16,314 nt of DNA. Origin: Bacillota bacterium (GTDB lineage: Bacteria > Bacillota > Proteinivoracia > UBA4975). Below the pieces are notes generated by a model. The model saw nothing but the letters and a program-made list of their open reading frames with translations, searched no databases and had not been told where the DNA came from. Below, in pieces: positions 6,596 through 15,369 of the stretch. The position numbers and the translations under genes were made by a program. The DNA is taken from NCBI GenBank assembly GCA_012727415.1, contig JAAYHI010000098.1, positions 1 through 16,314 of the forward strand. The letters run 5' to 3'. How positions within the stretch are numbered: position 1 is the first letter of the stretch; every line of letters begins with the position of its first letter.

Positions 6596-8092
6596 CTAAA
6601 AGGCCTTTTTCCTGCACACCAGGCATATCAATACGGTCAGCATTGCGCAGGCAAGATTAAAACTGATAAAAGCCGCCCAGACATTGCTGCGGGCAAAGAG
6701 AAAAAACGCGAAAAACCCTAAGCTGGGAAGCAAGGCGGTAAGGCCTAACCCAATCTTAAAAATTCCCCAGATTAGAGTTTTCACGTTTTCCTCCATCTGT
6801 TCCTGAACAAGCAGGTTCCCTATGGGGAGAAACTCCAGGAAAACCAGATTAATAATCGCAAAGGAATAGCTAATCAGTGTTAACAGGACTACCAATCCAG
6901 GGGTCTCAGTAAACCACCCGGTTAGGGCAATAAAGAAACTGCTAATAATCATTTTTTTCGCAAAAGGAAGTAGCGACAATGCCAGCATTTTCCCCAAGGG
7001 AGATATGGGGAACAAGCGCACATGGGCAGAGGCGAGTTCTTCTTTAATAGGCTGGACATCAAATAAGGTCATCGCGAAAAACAGTTGCAAGAGGGCGTTG
7101 GCAACAAAGGCGTAGATGGGTGGGACGGCTTCCCCCGTCGCAGTGACAGAAGACTTGATGGCGAAGGAAACAACGCAGATAAAGATACTGGTAAACAGCC
7201 CTCCGAAATCAAAGAAGAGATACCATCCCCGATGCCGGAGCTCCACCAGCTGTTTGCAGAGGATTGCCCAGGCACCCTGGCCGCCCAGAGGCAAGGAAAC
7301 TGCCTCCCTCCCCTTTCCTCCCCCGCCTCCTTGTCTGTCAGACAGCAAGGCGAGTACATCTGCCCTTTTCACTGCAAAAAATGCGTACACCAGAAAGCCT
7401 GCAACAAGGACAAGGGCCAGAAAAAACAATGCCTGGGTATCTCTTGTCAGCCCGGAAATGGCCCGGGAGACAATATAGTAATTCCAGCCGCTAAGAGGTA
7501 TCAGTCCGAAATAGTCATTAGCTCCGGTCAGAATCTGCCTGACCGCCATCCATCCCATGAAGACAGTAAAGCTTGTACATATGAGGATTCGGGCAATCCT
7601 GCTGCAATATACATGCAAGAGCACCAGCATTGAAAAATACAGGATAAGCAGCAGGACAATCCCCAGGGAGATGATCAGGTATATATGGACGGGAATGGCT
7701 AAGCTCCTGACGGCACTTATCCCGAGAAAGACCAGCAAGATAAAGGTCAGCAATAAACTCTTATATGCTTTCTTCAAAACTCCGTACAGAAACACGCGCT
7801 CCTTGGGCAAGGGACTGGAGACAACCCAGATCAGTTCGGCCTGGCTGTAGGCATAAAGGCCGGACAGCTCCGTCGCGACAAAGACAATGATAAACAGAAT
7901 GACAGTTGCCGCCATATAAATCTGCTGCAGCAAGGCAGGATTTATCCTGAAAGTGGCGGCATCACTGATTAATATAGATGTTATTAGTATCCCGAGATAT
8001 ACAATCAGGGCAATGAGCAGCTTAGGTCTAAGCAGTGATTTGAGGATGTTCCGAAGACTGCGTGTGGCGAGATAGCTTAATGCTCCGCTCAC
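6596..8092 (-). CDS. Large ABC-exporter-like membrane protein (putative ABC_export family permease)
   Basis: A 498-aa protein with about twelve hydrophobic helices in two groups (roughly 25-215 and 295-495), separated by a charged loop near 240-275 that contains a glycine-rich stretch (RQGGGGGKGRE). The arrangement is that of a duplicated ABC-2-like permease, as in the putative ABC exporter family. It has no nucleotide-binding domain but directly follows the ATPase gene with a 4-base overlap (GTGA), so the two probably work as one exporter. The start is GTG. In circular bacteriocin clusters a large multi-TM protein of this size is usual and is linked to processing or secretion of the peptide. 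Function is inferred from context; membrane location is well supported. Confidence 0.78.
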   Translation of the reverse strand: MSGALSYLATRSLRNILKSLLRPKLLIALIVYLGILITSILISDAATFRINPALLQQIYMAATVILFIIVFVATELSGLYAYSQAELIWVVSSPLPKERVFLYGVLKKAYKSLLLTFILLVFLGISAVRSLAIPVHIYLIISLGIVLLLILYFSMLVLLHVYCSRIARILICTSFTVFMGWMAVRQILTGANDYFGLIPLSGWNYYIVSRAISGLTRDTQALFFLALVLVAGFLVYAFFAVKRADVLALLSDRQGGGGGKGREAVSLPLGGQGAWAILCKQLVELRHRGWYLFFDFGGLFTSIFICVVSFAIKSSVTATGEAVPPIYAFVANALLQLFFAMTLFDVQPIKEELASAHVRLFPISPLGKMLALSLLPFAKKMIISSFFIALTGWFTETPGLVVLLTLISYSFAIINLVFLEFLPIGNLLVQEQMEENVKTLIWGIFKIGLGLTALLPSLGFFAFFLFARSNVWAAFISFNLACAMLTVLICLVCRKKAF

Positions 8093-8805
8093 ATCACCAC
8101 TGCCCGCTTCTGCTTAGTGGCGGCAAGATAAACATCCTCCAAGGACTGCCCCCACTGCTCTGCCTCCTCCCGGGTAAATGAGGCAACCAGCCTTCCTTCG
8201 AAAATTATGTACGCGGTGTCCCACAGCGCGGCAACTGAGCTAAGTATATGCGTGCTGATTAGAATACAACAGCCGTCATTCTTTAATTCACCCAGAACAG
8301 TATTGAGTTCCTTAATGGCTGCCGGGTCAAGGCCCACAATCGGCTCATCAAGGATAATAACCCGGGGTGAATGAAGCAGGGCCATACAGAGATTCAGCTT
8401 CTGTTTCATTCCCTTGGATAGTTCATGTCCTAATTTGTGGCGCTGGGTATAGAGGTCAAATCTGTCCAGCAGACGCGTTGCATGGTGCAGCCACTGGTCG
8501 CCCAGGGAGTAAGCCCGGGCAATGTACTCCATATGCTCCATCACTGTTAAATAGTCAAAGGGAACGGCAAATTCAGGGACAAGGGACAGCAGCCGTTTCG
8601 CTTCAATACTCCGATTACCGTGACCAAAGATCTCAATGTCGCCGCTGTAATCCAGGAAACCGGCAATGCAGTTGATGGTGGTGGTCTTGCCGGCGCCATT
8701 TGGCCCTATCAAGACACTGATCTCACCCGGCTTCACCGCTAAGCTGAGATAATCGACAACGGCAACCTGCCTGTATCTCTTCGTCAAACCGGAAACGATA
8801 AGCAT
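8089..8805 (-). CDS. ABC transporter ATP-binding protein (partner of the 498-aa membrane protein)
   Basis: A 238-aa ATPase. Walker A GPNGAGKTT is at 34-42, the signature LSKGMKQKL at 129-137, Walker B ILDEP at 151-155 with catalytic Glu, and the switch His in STHILSS at 186. It is a single nucleotide-binding domain without fused TM helices. It starts 4 bases after the stop of the small two-TM protein gene and overlaps the following membrane protein gene by 4 bases. It is clearly different in sequence from the second ATPase of the cluster, so the operon carries two distinct ABC systems. The most likely role is to power export of the circular peptide together with the large membrane protein; an immunity role cannot be excluded. 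Confidence 0.9.
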   Translation of the reverse strand: MLIVSGLTKRYRQVAVVDYLSLAVKPGEISVLIGPNGAGKTTTINCIAGFLDYSGDIEIFGHGNRSIEAKRLLSLVPEFAVPFDYLTVMEHMEYIARAYSLGDQWLHHATRLLDRFDLYTQRHKLGHELSKGMKQKLNLCMALLHSPRVIILDEPIVGLDPAAIKELNTVLGELKNDGCCILISTHILSSVAALWDTAYIIFEGRLVASFTREEAEQWGQSLEDVYLAATKQKRAVVM

Positions 8806-8809
8806 AGCC

Positions 8810-8992
8810 TTAGTCTTTAGTAAAGATTTTGCCTGCCCAGTAGACTATCAACACCAGGAAAAAGAGAATAAGGGCAAGGTTGCGCAATCTGCCTGCAAAC
8901 AGTGAAGGGTCAAGGATGCTGATTGCGCCCAGCGCTAATAAGCTCAGCAATGACACGATCCAGGACACACTGATGGCCTTATAGCCTTTCAC
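8810..8992 (-). CDS. Small two-TM membrane protein, candidate bacteriocin immunity protein
   Basis: A 60-aa protein with two helices (about 8-30 and 36-54), basic flanks (MKGYK, RLRN, KIFTKD) and few other polar residues. Size, two-helix layout and basic character match the immunity proteins of circular bacteriocins, which are usually about 50-60 aa. It is the first gene of the operon, 4 bases before the ATPase gene. The start is GTG, with GGGGAGG 10 bases upstream. It lies at the opposite end of the operon from the bacteriocin gene, whereas immunity genes often sit next to it, so the assignment is inference. It could instead be a small accessory subunit of the adjacent ABC exporter. Confidence 0.65.
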   Translation of the reverse strand: MKGYKAISVSWIVSLLSLLALGAISILDPSLFAGRLRNLALILFFLVLIVYWAGKIFTKD

Positions 8993-9037
8993 AATAGACC
9001 TGCCTCCCCAGCTCTTAATATTTCCTTAGTTTACCAC

Positions 9038-9066
9038 AGATTACCATGAAAAGGATGGCAAGTCAA
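9038..9066 (-). promoter_or_regulatory. Probable sigma-A promoter of the bacteriocin operon
   Basis: On the minus strand TTGACT (9061-9066, five of six consensus bases) is followed after exactly 17 bases by TAATCT (9038-9043). The latter is weak alone but is preceded by TGG, an extended -10 element. Transcription would start near 9031, giving a leader of about 38 bases before the GTG at 8992. It sits between the hsdR terminator and the first gene of the cluster, the right place for this operon. Confidence 0.55.
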
Positions 9067-9102
9067 TATTACCATTTTCCAATCGTGACAATACTACCTG
9101 GG

Positions 9103-9140
9103 CAAAAAAACAATAAGTTCACCCCCGCTGGGTGAACTTA
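9103..9140 (-). terminator. Rho-independent terminator of the hsd operon
   Basis: TAAGTTCACCC (9114-9124) pairs perfectly over 11 bp with GGGTGAACTTA (9130-9140) around a 5-base loop. On the minus strand it is followed by TTGTTTTTTTG. It lies 42 bases after the hsdR stop codon and isolates the restriction operon from the bacteriocin operon. Confidence 0.9.
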
Positions 9141-9182
9141 ACTGAAAATACTTCTAAACATACTCCGCTCCCCTATGCTCTC

Positions 9183-12140
9183 CTAAGCTCCCCTTAACCT
9201 CCTGTATGTCTGGGGCAGCATATACTCCATCAGCGCATTGCGCATCTCTTCGTCGTCCAGGATGCGCGCAAAGAACCTTTCATTATCATCTATGCGCTCA
9301 ACCACTTTATCCATGAAGGCTTTTACGAAGACATACCTGAAGTCCTCCATGGTATTTGCCTTGGCTTTCTGTATCATCTCTGCATCCCGGGCAAAGTCTT
9401 CGTTTAACTGCTCTATAGACAAGGCATGGGCTTTGGTAAAGTCGGTGCCAAATCTCTTATTAATGCGTTCAATTATCGCCGACAACTCCTCATACTCTTC
9501 CGCTTTTCCTGACCCGGCATACTGGACTGGTGTCAGCGGTTCACGGACATTCTCATCCCCGAAGGATAAGCTGCCCTCGTAAATCTTCTTGTTGACGTAG
9601 TAATCCAGGGATATCTCATCGGACAGGTCCACTGTCCCCCCCACTCCCTTGGGGAGTTTTTTTATAAGCAATGACAAATACGTAAAGAGCTTGTGCAGGT
9701 CGACATCCACAAAGGGCGTAATCTGGGTAATGAAGGAATAGATCCTTGTAAATTTCTTGACGCTGCTGGCGAACTCTTCCCGGGTTTCCTCAGCTAAGGC
9801 TTCGTAGCGTTTTATTGCTCTGTCTATGAGGTTATTAATCCTGGCCTTGTAGTCGGAGCCTTTTTCCCCATAAAAGACTTTGGCAAACTCATCTACTTCC
9901 TCTTTATAATACACGCCGGCGGCATCGAGCATAGTTTCCAACCCGTACAGGATATTGGGGTCAGTCACTTCTTCCACTACTGCAGTCTGGTAATAGGGCT
10001 TGAAGGCCTCCTGGATGTCTTCTGCCTTGTTGACAAAGTCCAGGATAAAGGTATCCTCCTTCCCCTCACACTTTCTGTTGAGCCGGGACAGGGTCTGTAC
10101 AGCTTTCAGGCCCGACAGGGGTTTGTCCACGAACATGGTGTGCAGCAGGGGCTGATCATACCCGGTTTGATACTTCTCAGCGACGATTAACACTTGGTAC
10201 TCATCGGTATTGAACCGTACCGGCGTCTGCGCCTCCCCGAATTTATTCATCCAAGCTTCTGTATAGGACAGGCCAGCGTCATTAACTGTACCGGAAAAGG
10301 CAACCAGGGTCTTTACATCGGTATACCCCATTTTCTTTATGTATTCGTCAAAGGCTTGCTTGTAGCGCACGGCGTGCAGCCTGGAGCTGGTCACCACCAT
10401 GGCCTTGGCCCTACCGCCTATCTTGTGCCTGGTAATCTTGCGGAAGTGTTCAATCATTATCTCGGTCTTCTGGGCAATGTTGTGGGGATGCAGGCTGACA
10501 AATCTGGTAATGGCCTTGGTAGCCTTGGCCCGTTCAAAGGCAGGGTCATCCTCAATCTTCTTCCCAATTTTAAAGTAAGTCTCATATGTAACGTAGTGCT
10601 TTAATACATCCATGATAAACTCTTCTTCGATGGCCTGGCGCATGGAGTAGACATGGAAGGGCTTGGGCAATCCATCTTCCCCAGAAGTGCCGAAGGTTTC
10701 CAGAGTCTTGGCCTTAGGGGTTGCCGTAAAGGCAAAGAAGCTCATGTTGGGCTGAATGCCCCGCTTCCGGATTTCTTCCAGAATTGCTTCTTCGGGATCA
10801 ATAGCCTTGGCCTCTGCTTCACGATCCTTTTCTGCAGCTTCTTCCAGGGTTGCGGCATGCAAGGCTTCCCGCAAGGAGCCAATGGTCTCACCGCTGGTGC
10901 TGGAGTGAGCCTCGTCAATGATTACGGCATACTTCCTCTCCCCTAATTCCCCGACTTTTTCGAGGATGAAGGGGAACTTCTGCAGGGTAGATATGATGAT
11001 CTTGGTCCCGCCCCGCAAAGCATCTGCCAACTGGGCAGAATCCTTGTCTATCTTCTCCACCACTCCATGCTTGTGCTCCAACTGGTAGATGCTGTCCTGG
11101 AGTTGTTTATCCAGGGCCCTGCGGTCAGTGACGACGATGACGCTGTTGAAGACAGGATTATCGTTGTCATCATGGAGGTTGGCCAATCTGTGGGCAAGCC
11201 AGGAGATAGACTTGGTCTTGCCGGACCCGGCGCTATGCTGAATGAGATAATTATTGCCGGCGCCGGAGGCCTTAGCCGCGGCTTCCAGTTTTCTCACGCA
11301 GTCCAGCTGATGGTACCGGGGGAAGATCATGGTCTCTTTCTTTCCGTCGTCGGACTCCTCTGTCTCAAGGAAGACGAATCTCTTTATGATGTCCAGAAGG
11401 CTATCCTTTGCCAGGACCTCTTCCCAGAGATACGAAGTCTTGAACCCATTTTCCTTGGGCGGGTTTCCCTTGCCTCCGTCATGGCCCTTGTTGAAGGGCA
11501 GGAATACTGTAGATGCACCGTTAAGCCTAGTGGACATGTAGACTTCGTCGGTGTCCACGGCGAAGTAGACCAGGGTCCTCTTTTTGAACTGAAACAGGGG
11601 CTCATTGGGCTGCCGGTCATATTTGAATTGGCGAATGGCGTGGTTAAAGTTTTGACCTGTAAAAGGGTTCTTAAGTTCCATTACGATCACCGGCAGGCCG
11701 TTAACAAAGATTGTCAAATCAACGCTGTTCTCGTTCTTGGAGCTGTAGTGCAGCTGCCGGGTAACAGAGATCCGGTTCTTGTTGTAGCTCTCCACCATTT
11801 CTTTGTTCATGCTGGTGGCCGGCTTAAAATAAGCGAGGTTTAATTTCACTCCATAGTCCTTTATGCCATGGCGCAACACGTCGATTAGGTTACGGCTCCT
11901 TAATTCACTATCCAAACGAGAGAGAACCTTGAACTTATACTGGTCCTTGTAAATGGCTTTGAGTTTATCCATCTCCCGAGGCTGAGAGTCTTCCAGGAAG
12001 TCGAAAAGCATCTTTGTGTCGATTGCACGGTCTTTGTTGTAGTCTGCTTGGTCGCCTTTTAAGTAGCCATTATTAAGTAAGTGCTGTTCGATATATTCTT
12101 CAAACCCTGCCTCGGATAGCTCTTTTGGAGTCCTAGGCAC
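9183..12140 (-). CDS. hsdR: Type I restriction enzyme R subunit (HsdR)
   Basis: A 985-aa protein combining an N-terminal nuclease with a superfamily 2 DNA translocase; in a type I complex it pumps DNA and cuts it far from the recognition site. Positions below count from a TTG at 12149. The nuclease core is at about 143-160, with Asp in VDLTIF and the E-x-K of VMELKNP. Walker A HSAGSGKTKS is at 305-314, IIDEAHSS (DEAH box) at about 410-417, and the FFAFTATPKA motif and the rest of the helicase domains follow. The C-terminal third is a helical HsdM-contact region. The GTG at 12140 is preferred because AAAGGGAG ends 9 bases before it, whereas the TTG at 12149 abuts that site. It overlaps hsdS by 8 bases. 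The length is normal and no lesion is visible, but its M and S partners are damaged. Confidence 0.93.
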   Translation of the reverse strand: MPRTPKELSEAGFEEYIEQHLLNNGYLKGDQADYNKDRAIDTKMLFDFLEDSQPREMDKLKAIYKDQYKFKVLSRLDSELRSRNLIDVLRHGIKDYGVKLNLAYFKPATSMNKEMVESYNKNRISVTRQLHYSSKNENSVDLTIFVNGLPVIVMELKNPFTGQNFNHAIRQFKYDRQPNEPLFQFKKRTLVYFAVDTDEVYMSTRLNGASTVFLPFNKGHDGGKGNPPKENGFKTSYLWEEVLAKDSLLDIIKRFVFLETEESDDGKKETMIFPRYHQLDCVRKLEAAAKASGAGNNYLIQHSAGSGKTKSISWLAHRLANLHDDNDNPVFNSVIVVTDRRALDKQLQDSIYQLEHKHGVVEKIDKDSAQLADALRGGTKIIISTLQKFPFILEKVGELGERKYAVIIDEAHSSTSGETIGSLREALHAATLEEAAEKDREAEAKAIDPEEAILEEIRKRGIQPNMSFFAFTATPKAKTLETFGTSGEDGLPKPFHVYSMRQAIEEEFIMDVLKHYVTYETYFKIGKKIEDDPAFERAKATKAITRFVSLHPHNIAQKTEIMIEHFRKITRHKIGGRAKAMVVTSSRLHAVRYKQAFDEYIKKMGYTDVKTLVAFSGTVNDAGLSYTEAWMNKFGEAQTPVRFNTDEYQVLIVAEKYQTGYDQPLLHTMFVDKPLSGLKAVQTLSRLNRKCEGKEDTFILDFVNKAEDIQEAFKPYYQTAVVEEVTDPNILYGLETMLDAAGVYYKEEVDEFAKVFYGEKGSDYKARINNLIDRAIKRYEALAEETREEFASSVKKFTRIYSFITQITPFVDVDLHKLFTYLSLLIKKLPKGVGGTVDLSDEISLDYYVNKKIYEGSLSFGDENVREPLTPVQYAGSGKAEEYEELSAIIERINKRFGTDFTKAHALSIEQLNEDFARDAEMIQKAKANTMEDFRYVFVKAFMDKVVERIDDNERFFARILDDEEMRNALMEYMLPQTYRRLRGA

Positions 12141-12897
12141 TTGTATCAACTCCCTTTACTTCGAATTCACGAACATCTATCTTACCAGTCACTACCTCGG
12201 ATATGAGGGACTGGCGGTAGGTTTTAAGTTGAACATTCGCATCGGCTAAGGATTGAATCGTTTGGTTTATCAACTGTAGTTTGGAGTTCAAATGCTTAAT
12301 AATGGAGTGTTGTTCTTCTATCGGTGGCAATAACAACGGCATCCATTTTAAATCTACGAAATTTAATGACTGTCTAACACCGCCGCCCATACCGTAAAAC
12401 ACTTTCAACAGGTCATATGCATGTAACAAATAATATGCATACTCCGGCATTATTGCATCTAATGGAGTCAATGCCAAATATGCTGAGGTTATTATCCCCT
12501 TTTGCGTAACAAGCCCGCACCTTAGACTTGTCCAGTCATTTTGTAAGTCTGTTAGTCTCAATACTAAATTATTTGGTTCCACAATCTGATAAGTCTCAAA
12601 TGATTCGGGTAGCAATCCTGTGTTTGTGCTAACGTCCCTGGTTATTATTCTGCCATAGCTTAGTGAAAGAACATTGCTTTCGGTTAGTCCTTTGTTGATT
12701 GTTTTTCTTTTTAAGAGAGTAGTAAATAAAGGAGTCACTTCCCAATGCTCCGGTATCTCACCAATCCACTCAATCCCTGAATCCTTCATCTTTACATCAG
12801 GGTTTAATCCCTTGGTCACTGCTTCGCTGATAACCGACTGTCGGTATTCTTGGAGTAGGGTAATGAGCTTTTCTTTGTCAGCAATCAGGTTGTCAAT
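12133..12897 (-). pseudogene. hsdS: hsdS 3' part: second half of a type I specificity subunit, downstream of an in-frame stop
   Basis: This half encodes the central conserved linker (IDNLIADKEKLITLL...EYRQSVISEAV), the second target recognition domain beginning at KDSGIEWIGEIPEHW, and the C-terminal conserved helix (SIIKHLNSKLQ...TYRQSLISEVVTGK). It is in the same reading frame as the upstream half; only the TAA at 12898-12900 separates them. If translated separately it could restart at the GTG at 12819 (228 aa), although no good ribosome site precedes that codon. A half-S protein with one recognition domain can in some type I systems pair to form a working S unit (shown for truncated EcoR124/EcoDXXI S proteins), so it may not be dead. 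It overlaps hsdR by 8 bases. Confidence 0.85.
12742..12786. repeat. Copy 1 of a 45-bp direct repeat inside hsdS
   Basis: This stretch encodes KDSGIEWIGEIPEHW at the start of the second target recognition domain and matches 13408-13452 at 41 of 45 bases. Such internal repeats are normal for HsdS, whose two halves have the same plan, and can serve as sites for recombination that exchanges recognition domains. Confidence 0.9.
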
Positions 12898-13482
12898 TTA
12901 AGAGGTCTTATGGTCAAGGGAGTTGGCGATGGCTTGTTGTTCTTTCAGTGGTGGGAAAGCCACTTTCTCATTGAGATAACTTGCAATATCAAGATTCTGA
13001 ATACCCGTAGTCTGCTTAATAGACTTCACATTGAGTCTGATAGAGTGGGCCGCTGAGTGTAAATAGCTGAGAAAGTATGGTGAGTATCTGTTACTAACAG
13101 GCATCCTTCCGATAAAGTTTGAGCAAACGGCAGGAAGCTTTATTGTGTTGATAACAACAGTCCCAACCGGTTGCTGGTCTCCCCCGCCGGATTTTTCTAT
13201 TAACAAATCTCCTTCATTTAATTCTCGTCTTTTTCTCTGTGATAGAGGAATAGAACGAAAGGTTAAATTTTCTTCGTTAACAGTTAATTTTACACGATCA
13301 AAATCAGCAACTCGAACGCATACTATATCATTTTCGTCGTCCCCAGGTTCTTCTCCCCACACTCCGCCTATGCATCCTTCAACAGAATGCTTAAGCCGAC
13401 CAATCTTCCAATGCTCCGGAATCTCTCCAATCCACTCAACCCCTGAGTCCTTATACCTCTCATAGGGCTTATATCTCACCAT
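12898..13482 (-). pseudogene. hsdS: hsdS 5' part: first half of a type I specificity subunit, ending at a premature TAA
   Basis: A 194-aa ORF from an ATG at 13482, with GGAAGG 9 bases upstream. It begins KDSGVEWIGEIPEHW, the standard entry into the first target recognition domain, continues through that variable domain (about 25-150), and reaches the conserved FPPLKEQQAIANSLDHKTS just before TAA. In intact HsdS proteins this phrase continues as IDNLIADKEKL, which is exactly what the same frame encodes after the stop. A single C-to-T change of CAA (Gln) would produce the TAA. Without the stop the subunit would be 449 codons, the normal HsdS length. It overlaps the hsdM 3' end by 14 bases. Confidence 0.87.
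13408..13452. repeat. Copy 2 of a 45-bp direct repeat inside hsdS
   Basis: Encodes KDSGVEWIGEIPEHW at the entry of the first target recognition domain. It pairs with the repeat copy at 12742-12786, in the same orientation, with four mismatches. Confidence 0.9.
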
Positions 13483-15058
13483 TGCCTGTCACCTTCCTCA
13501 GCTTCGCCAGGATGTCCTTTTCTAGCTCCTTAATCTCTGCCAGAATCTCCTCGGCAGGTCTCAGGGGCTTGTACCTGTAAAAGTGCCGGGTAAAGGGTAT
13601 CTCATAGCCAATCCTGGTCTTGGACTCATCTATCCAGGCATCGGGAACATGGGGCTTAACTTCCCTTTCGAAGTATTCGCGGATGTCTTCTTTCAGGGGG
13701 ACAATTTCTGTATCTCTTAATTCCGTATCTGGCTCCGGGTTTCCTTTTTTATCTGTGCAGATACCCGCTGTTTCATCCCGCTCAGAAAGACCATTTAGGA
13801 GTGCTTTCATAACCTGAGCTGAGAGGGTGATGGCATGTTGCTTTGCAGCCTTCTTCAAGGCCTTGGAAAACTGGTCCCGGTTTTTGTACAGGGTCGAATC
13901 CATGCTTTTCAGCATGTCGATAATAGCATCCTGCAGCTTCTTGCCATCTTCAATCTCACTTAAGCCGGCTTGTCCCTTTTTGCGAGATGTGGCCAGGTTT
14001 TCAAATGCCCGTTCTACCTTAACCCTTTCAATCCTCTCTTCGTTTACCTGGAAGTTTAGGCGCAAGGGACGATCCACCACTATCTTGTAATAGCCAAAGT
14101 CCTCGTTGTCGAAGATCTTGCAGTGCTCGCCTTCCTTGAACTCCCCATAGATGCGGGTAATCTCATTGATTTGATCCGGAGTAATTTCGTTGCGCTTGTT
14201 GCCCAGGCTCTTGCGCATCTTTTCATAGAAATCAACGGCGTTGACCAGTTGAATTTTGCCCTTCCTTACAGGGCCCTTCAGTATGTTATCGTTCTTGCGG
14301 TTAGTCAAGATCCAAACGTAAGTTGCAATGCCAGTGTTGTAGAACATATCAGCAGGCAGAGCAACGATACCCTCCAAGAGGTCGTTCTCAATTATCCACT
14401 TGCGAATCTCAGACTCTCCGGAACCCGCATCCCCGGTAAACAATGGAGACCCATTGAAGACTATGGCTATCCTGGAGCCCTTTTCGTCCTGCCTCATTTT
14501 TGAGATCAGATGCAGCAAGAATAGCAAGGATCCGTCGGATATTCTGGGGAGTCCAGCACCGAACCTGCCTTCGTGGCCAAGTTGCTCATGTTCTTCTCTT
14601 ATAAACTTCTCAGCTTTCTTCCATTCGACGCCGAAGGGCGGATTGGTAAGTAAATAGCGGAATTCCTTGCCCCGGTGGCCATCATCGGTAAAGCTGTCCC
14701 CCAAAATGATATTGTCTGCATTTTGGCCCTTCATCAGCATATCTGCCTTGCAAATAGCATAGGATTGAGGGTTTACTTCCTGGCCGAATACTTCGACCTG
14801 GATATCCGGGTTTAGCTTCCTCATATATTCTTCTGCGATGCTGAGCATCCCGCCAGTTCCGCAGGCAGGGTCCATAACAGTGACCACCAGACCCTTTTTT
14901 GTTAAATCGTCCTTGTCCTCGTTCAATAAGAGATTGACCATAAGCCGGATTACCTCGCGGGGGGTGTAGTGATCGCCGGCCTCAGCATGCTCTGAGAATC
15001 TCCTGATTAATTCCTCGAATATGTACCCCATTTCCAAGTTGCTTACCGTGTCGGGATG
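13469..15058 (-). pseudogene. hsdM: hsdM 3' part: catalytic domain of a type I modification methyltransferase, cut from its N terminus
   Basis: This encodes the N6-adenine methyltransferase domain from HPDTVSNLEMGYIFEELIRRF to the C terminus (529 codons). The SAM-binding motif DPACGTGGML and the catalytic NPPF motif are both intact, as is the long helical C-terminal region. A free-standing start at the ATG at 15037 would give 522 aa, but there is no ribosome site, and the reading frame is homologous to HsdM well before that codon, so it is a fragment. The missing N-terminal helical domain is encoded at 15390-15824, beyond a roughly 325-bp insert. Joined, the protein would be about 674 aa. As it stands, methylation activity is doubtful. 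Confidence 0.9.
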
Positions 15059-15073
15059 TTGTAGAGGGTGTGT

Positions 15074-15283
15074 CTAACTGTTAAGCTGTTCGTATGATTC
15101 TTCAACCGTTGACATTCTGATACTTTGACCCTTTACTAGGATTACAAGCGGGGGACCCACAAAATGAGGCCCTGTTCCTTCAAATGTTGGCTCGTAAACA
15201 TCATAACCTCTCCACTTACCAATATACAAGACATTGTCATACCCTTGCTGCTTGGCAAATAGTATTATGTCCTTCCTTTTCAT
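15074..15283 (-). CDS. 69-aa hypothetical protein inside the hsdM insert
   Basis: I do not recognise a function. The sequence is soluble-looking, with no TM helix or signal peptide. It begins MKRKDIILFAKQQGYD, continues with a tryptophan- and tyrosine-rich middle (IGKWRGYDVYEP), and ends with VILVKGQSIRMSTVEESYEQL. The compact pattern of short strands and a final helix suggests a small conserved domain rather than random ORF sequence. GGAAGGGG stands 9 bases before the ATG, and the ATG overlaps the stop of the 28-codon ORF upstream (TAATG), so translation may be coupled. The whole gene fits within the insert, so it arrived with it or is its cargo. Confidence 0.7.
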   Translation of the reverse strand: MKRKDIILFAKQQGYDNVLYIGKWRGYDVYEPTFEGTGPHFVGPPLVILVKGQSIRMSTVEESYEQLNS

Positions 15284-15369
15284 TATCGAGCCCCTTCCAA
15301 AATTTCATTTACAATATCCATATTAAACAGCTTATCATCTACTCTTAACACTTTAGGCCTTGCAGGCAT
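15283..15369 (-). CDS. 28-aa micro-ORF coupled to the 69-aa gene (or 3' remnant of a longer gene)
   Basis: Reads MPARPKVLRVDDKLF...MDIVNEILEGAR and stops as TAATG on the start of the 69-aa gene. The frame stays open upstream through GTG at 15384 to the edge of the insert, so this could be the end of a gene whose 5' part was lost. No ribosome site is evident before the ATG. Charged and helical in character; no function recognised. Confidence 0.4.
   Translation of the reverse strand: MPARPKVLRVDDKLFNMDIVNEILEGAR

Noticed and set aside
7085..7633. A 182-codon plus-strand open frame and overlapping minus-strand frame around 7069-7359
   Set aside because: Both overlap the 498-aa membrane protein, whose TM pattern runs unbroken through the area. 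The shadow products are low in hydrophobic structure and rich in Pro, Gly, Lys and Gln, without any motif.
11067..11843. A 258-codon plus-strand open frame opposite hsdR
   Set aside because: It lies wholly antisense to the conserved helicase region of hsdR, has no ribosome site or recognisable motif, and its composition is what the complement of the hsdR frame would give.
15061..15090. IS256-like terminal repeat (GAGGGTGTGTCTAA) at one end of the hsdM insert
   Set aside because: Only one end resembles such a terminus, the other end does not match well, and no 8-9 bp target duplication is found, so I do not assign a family.
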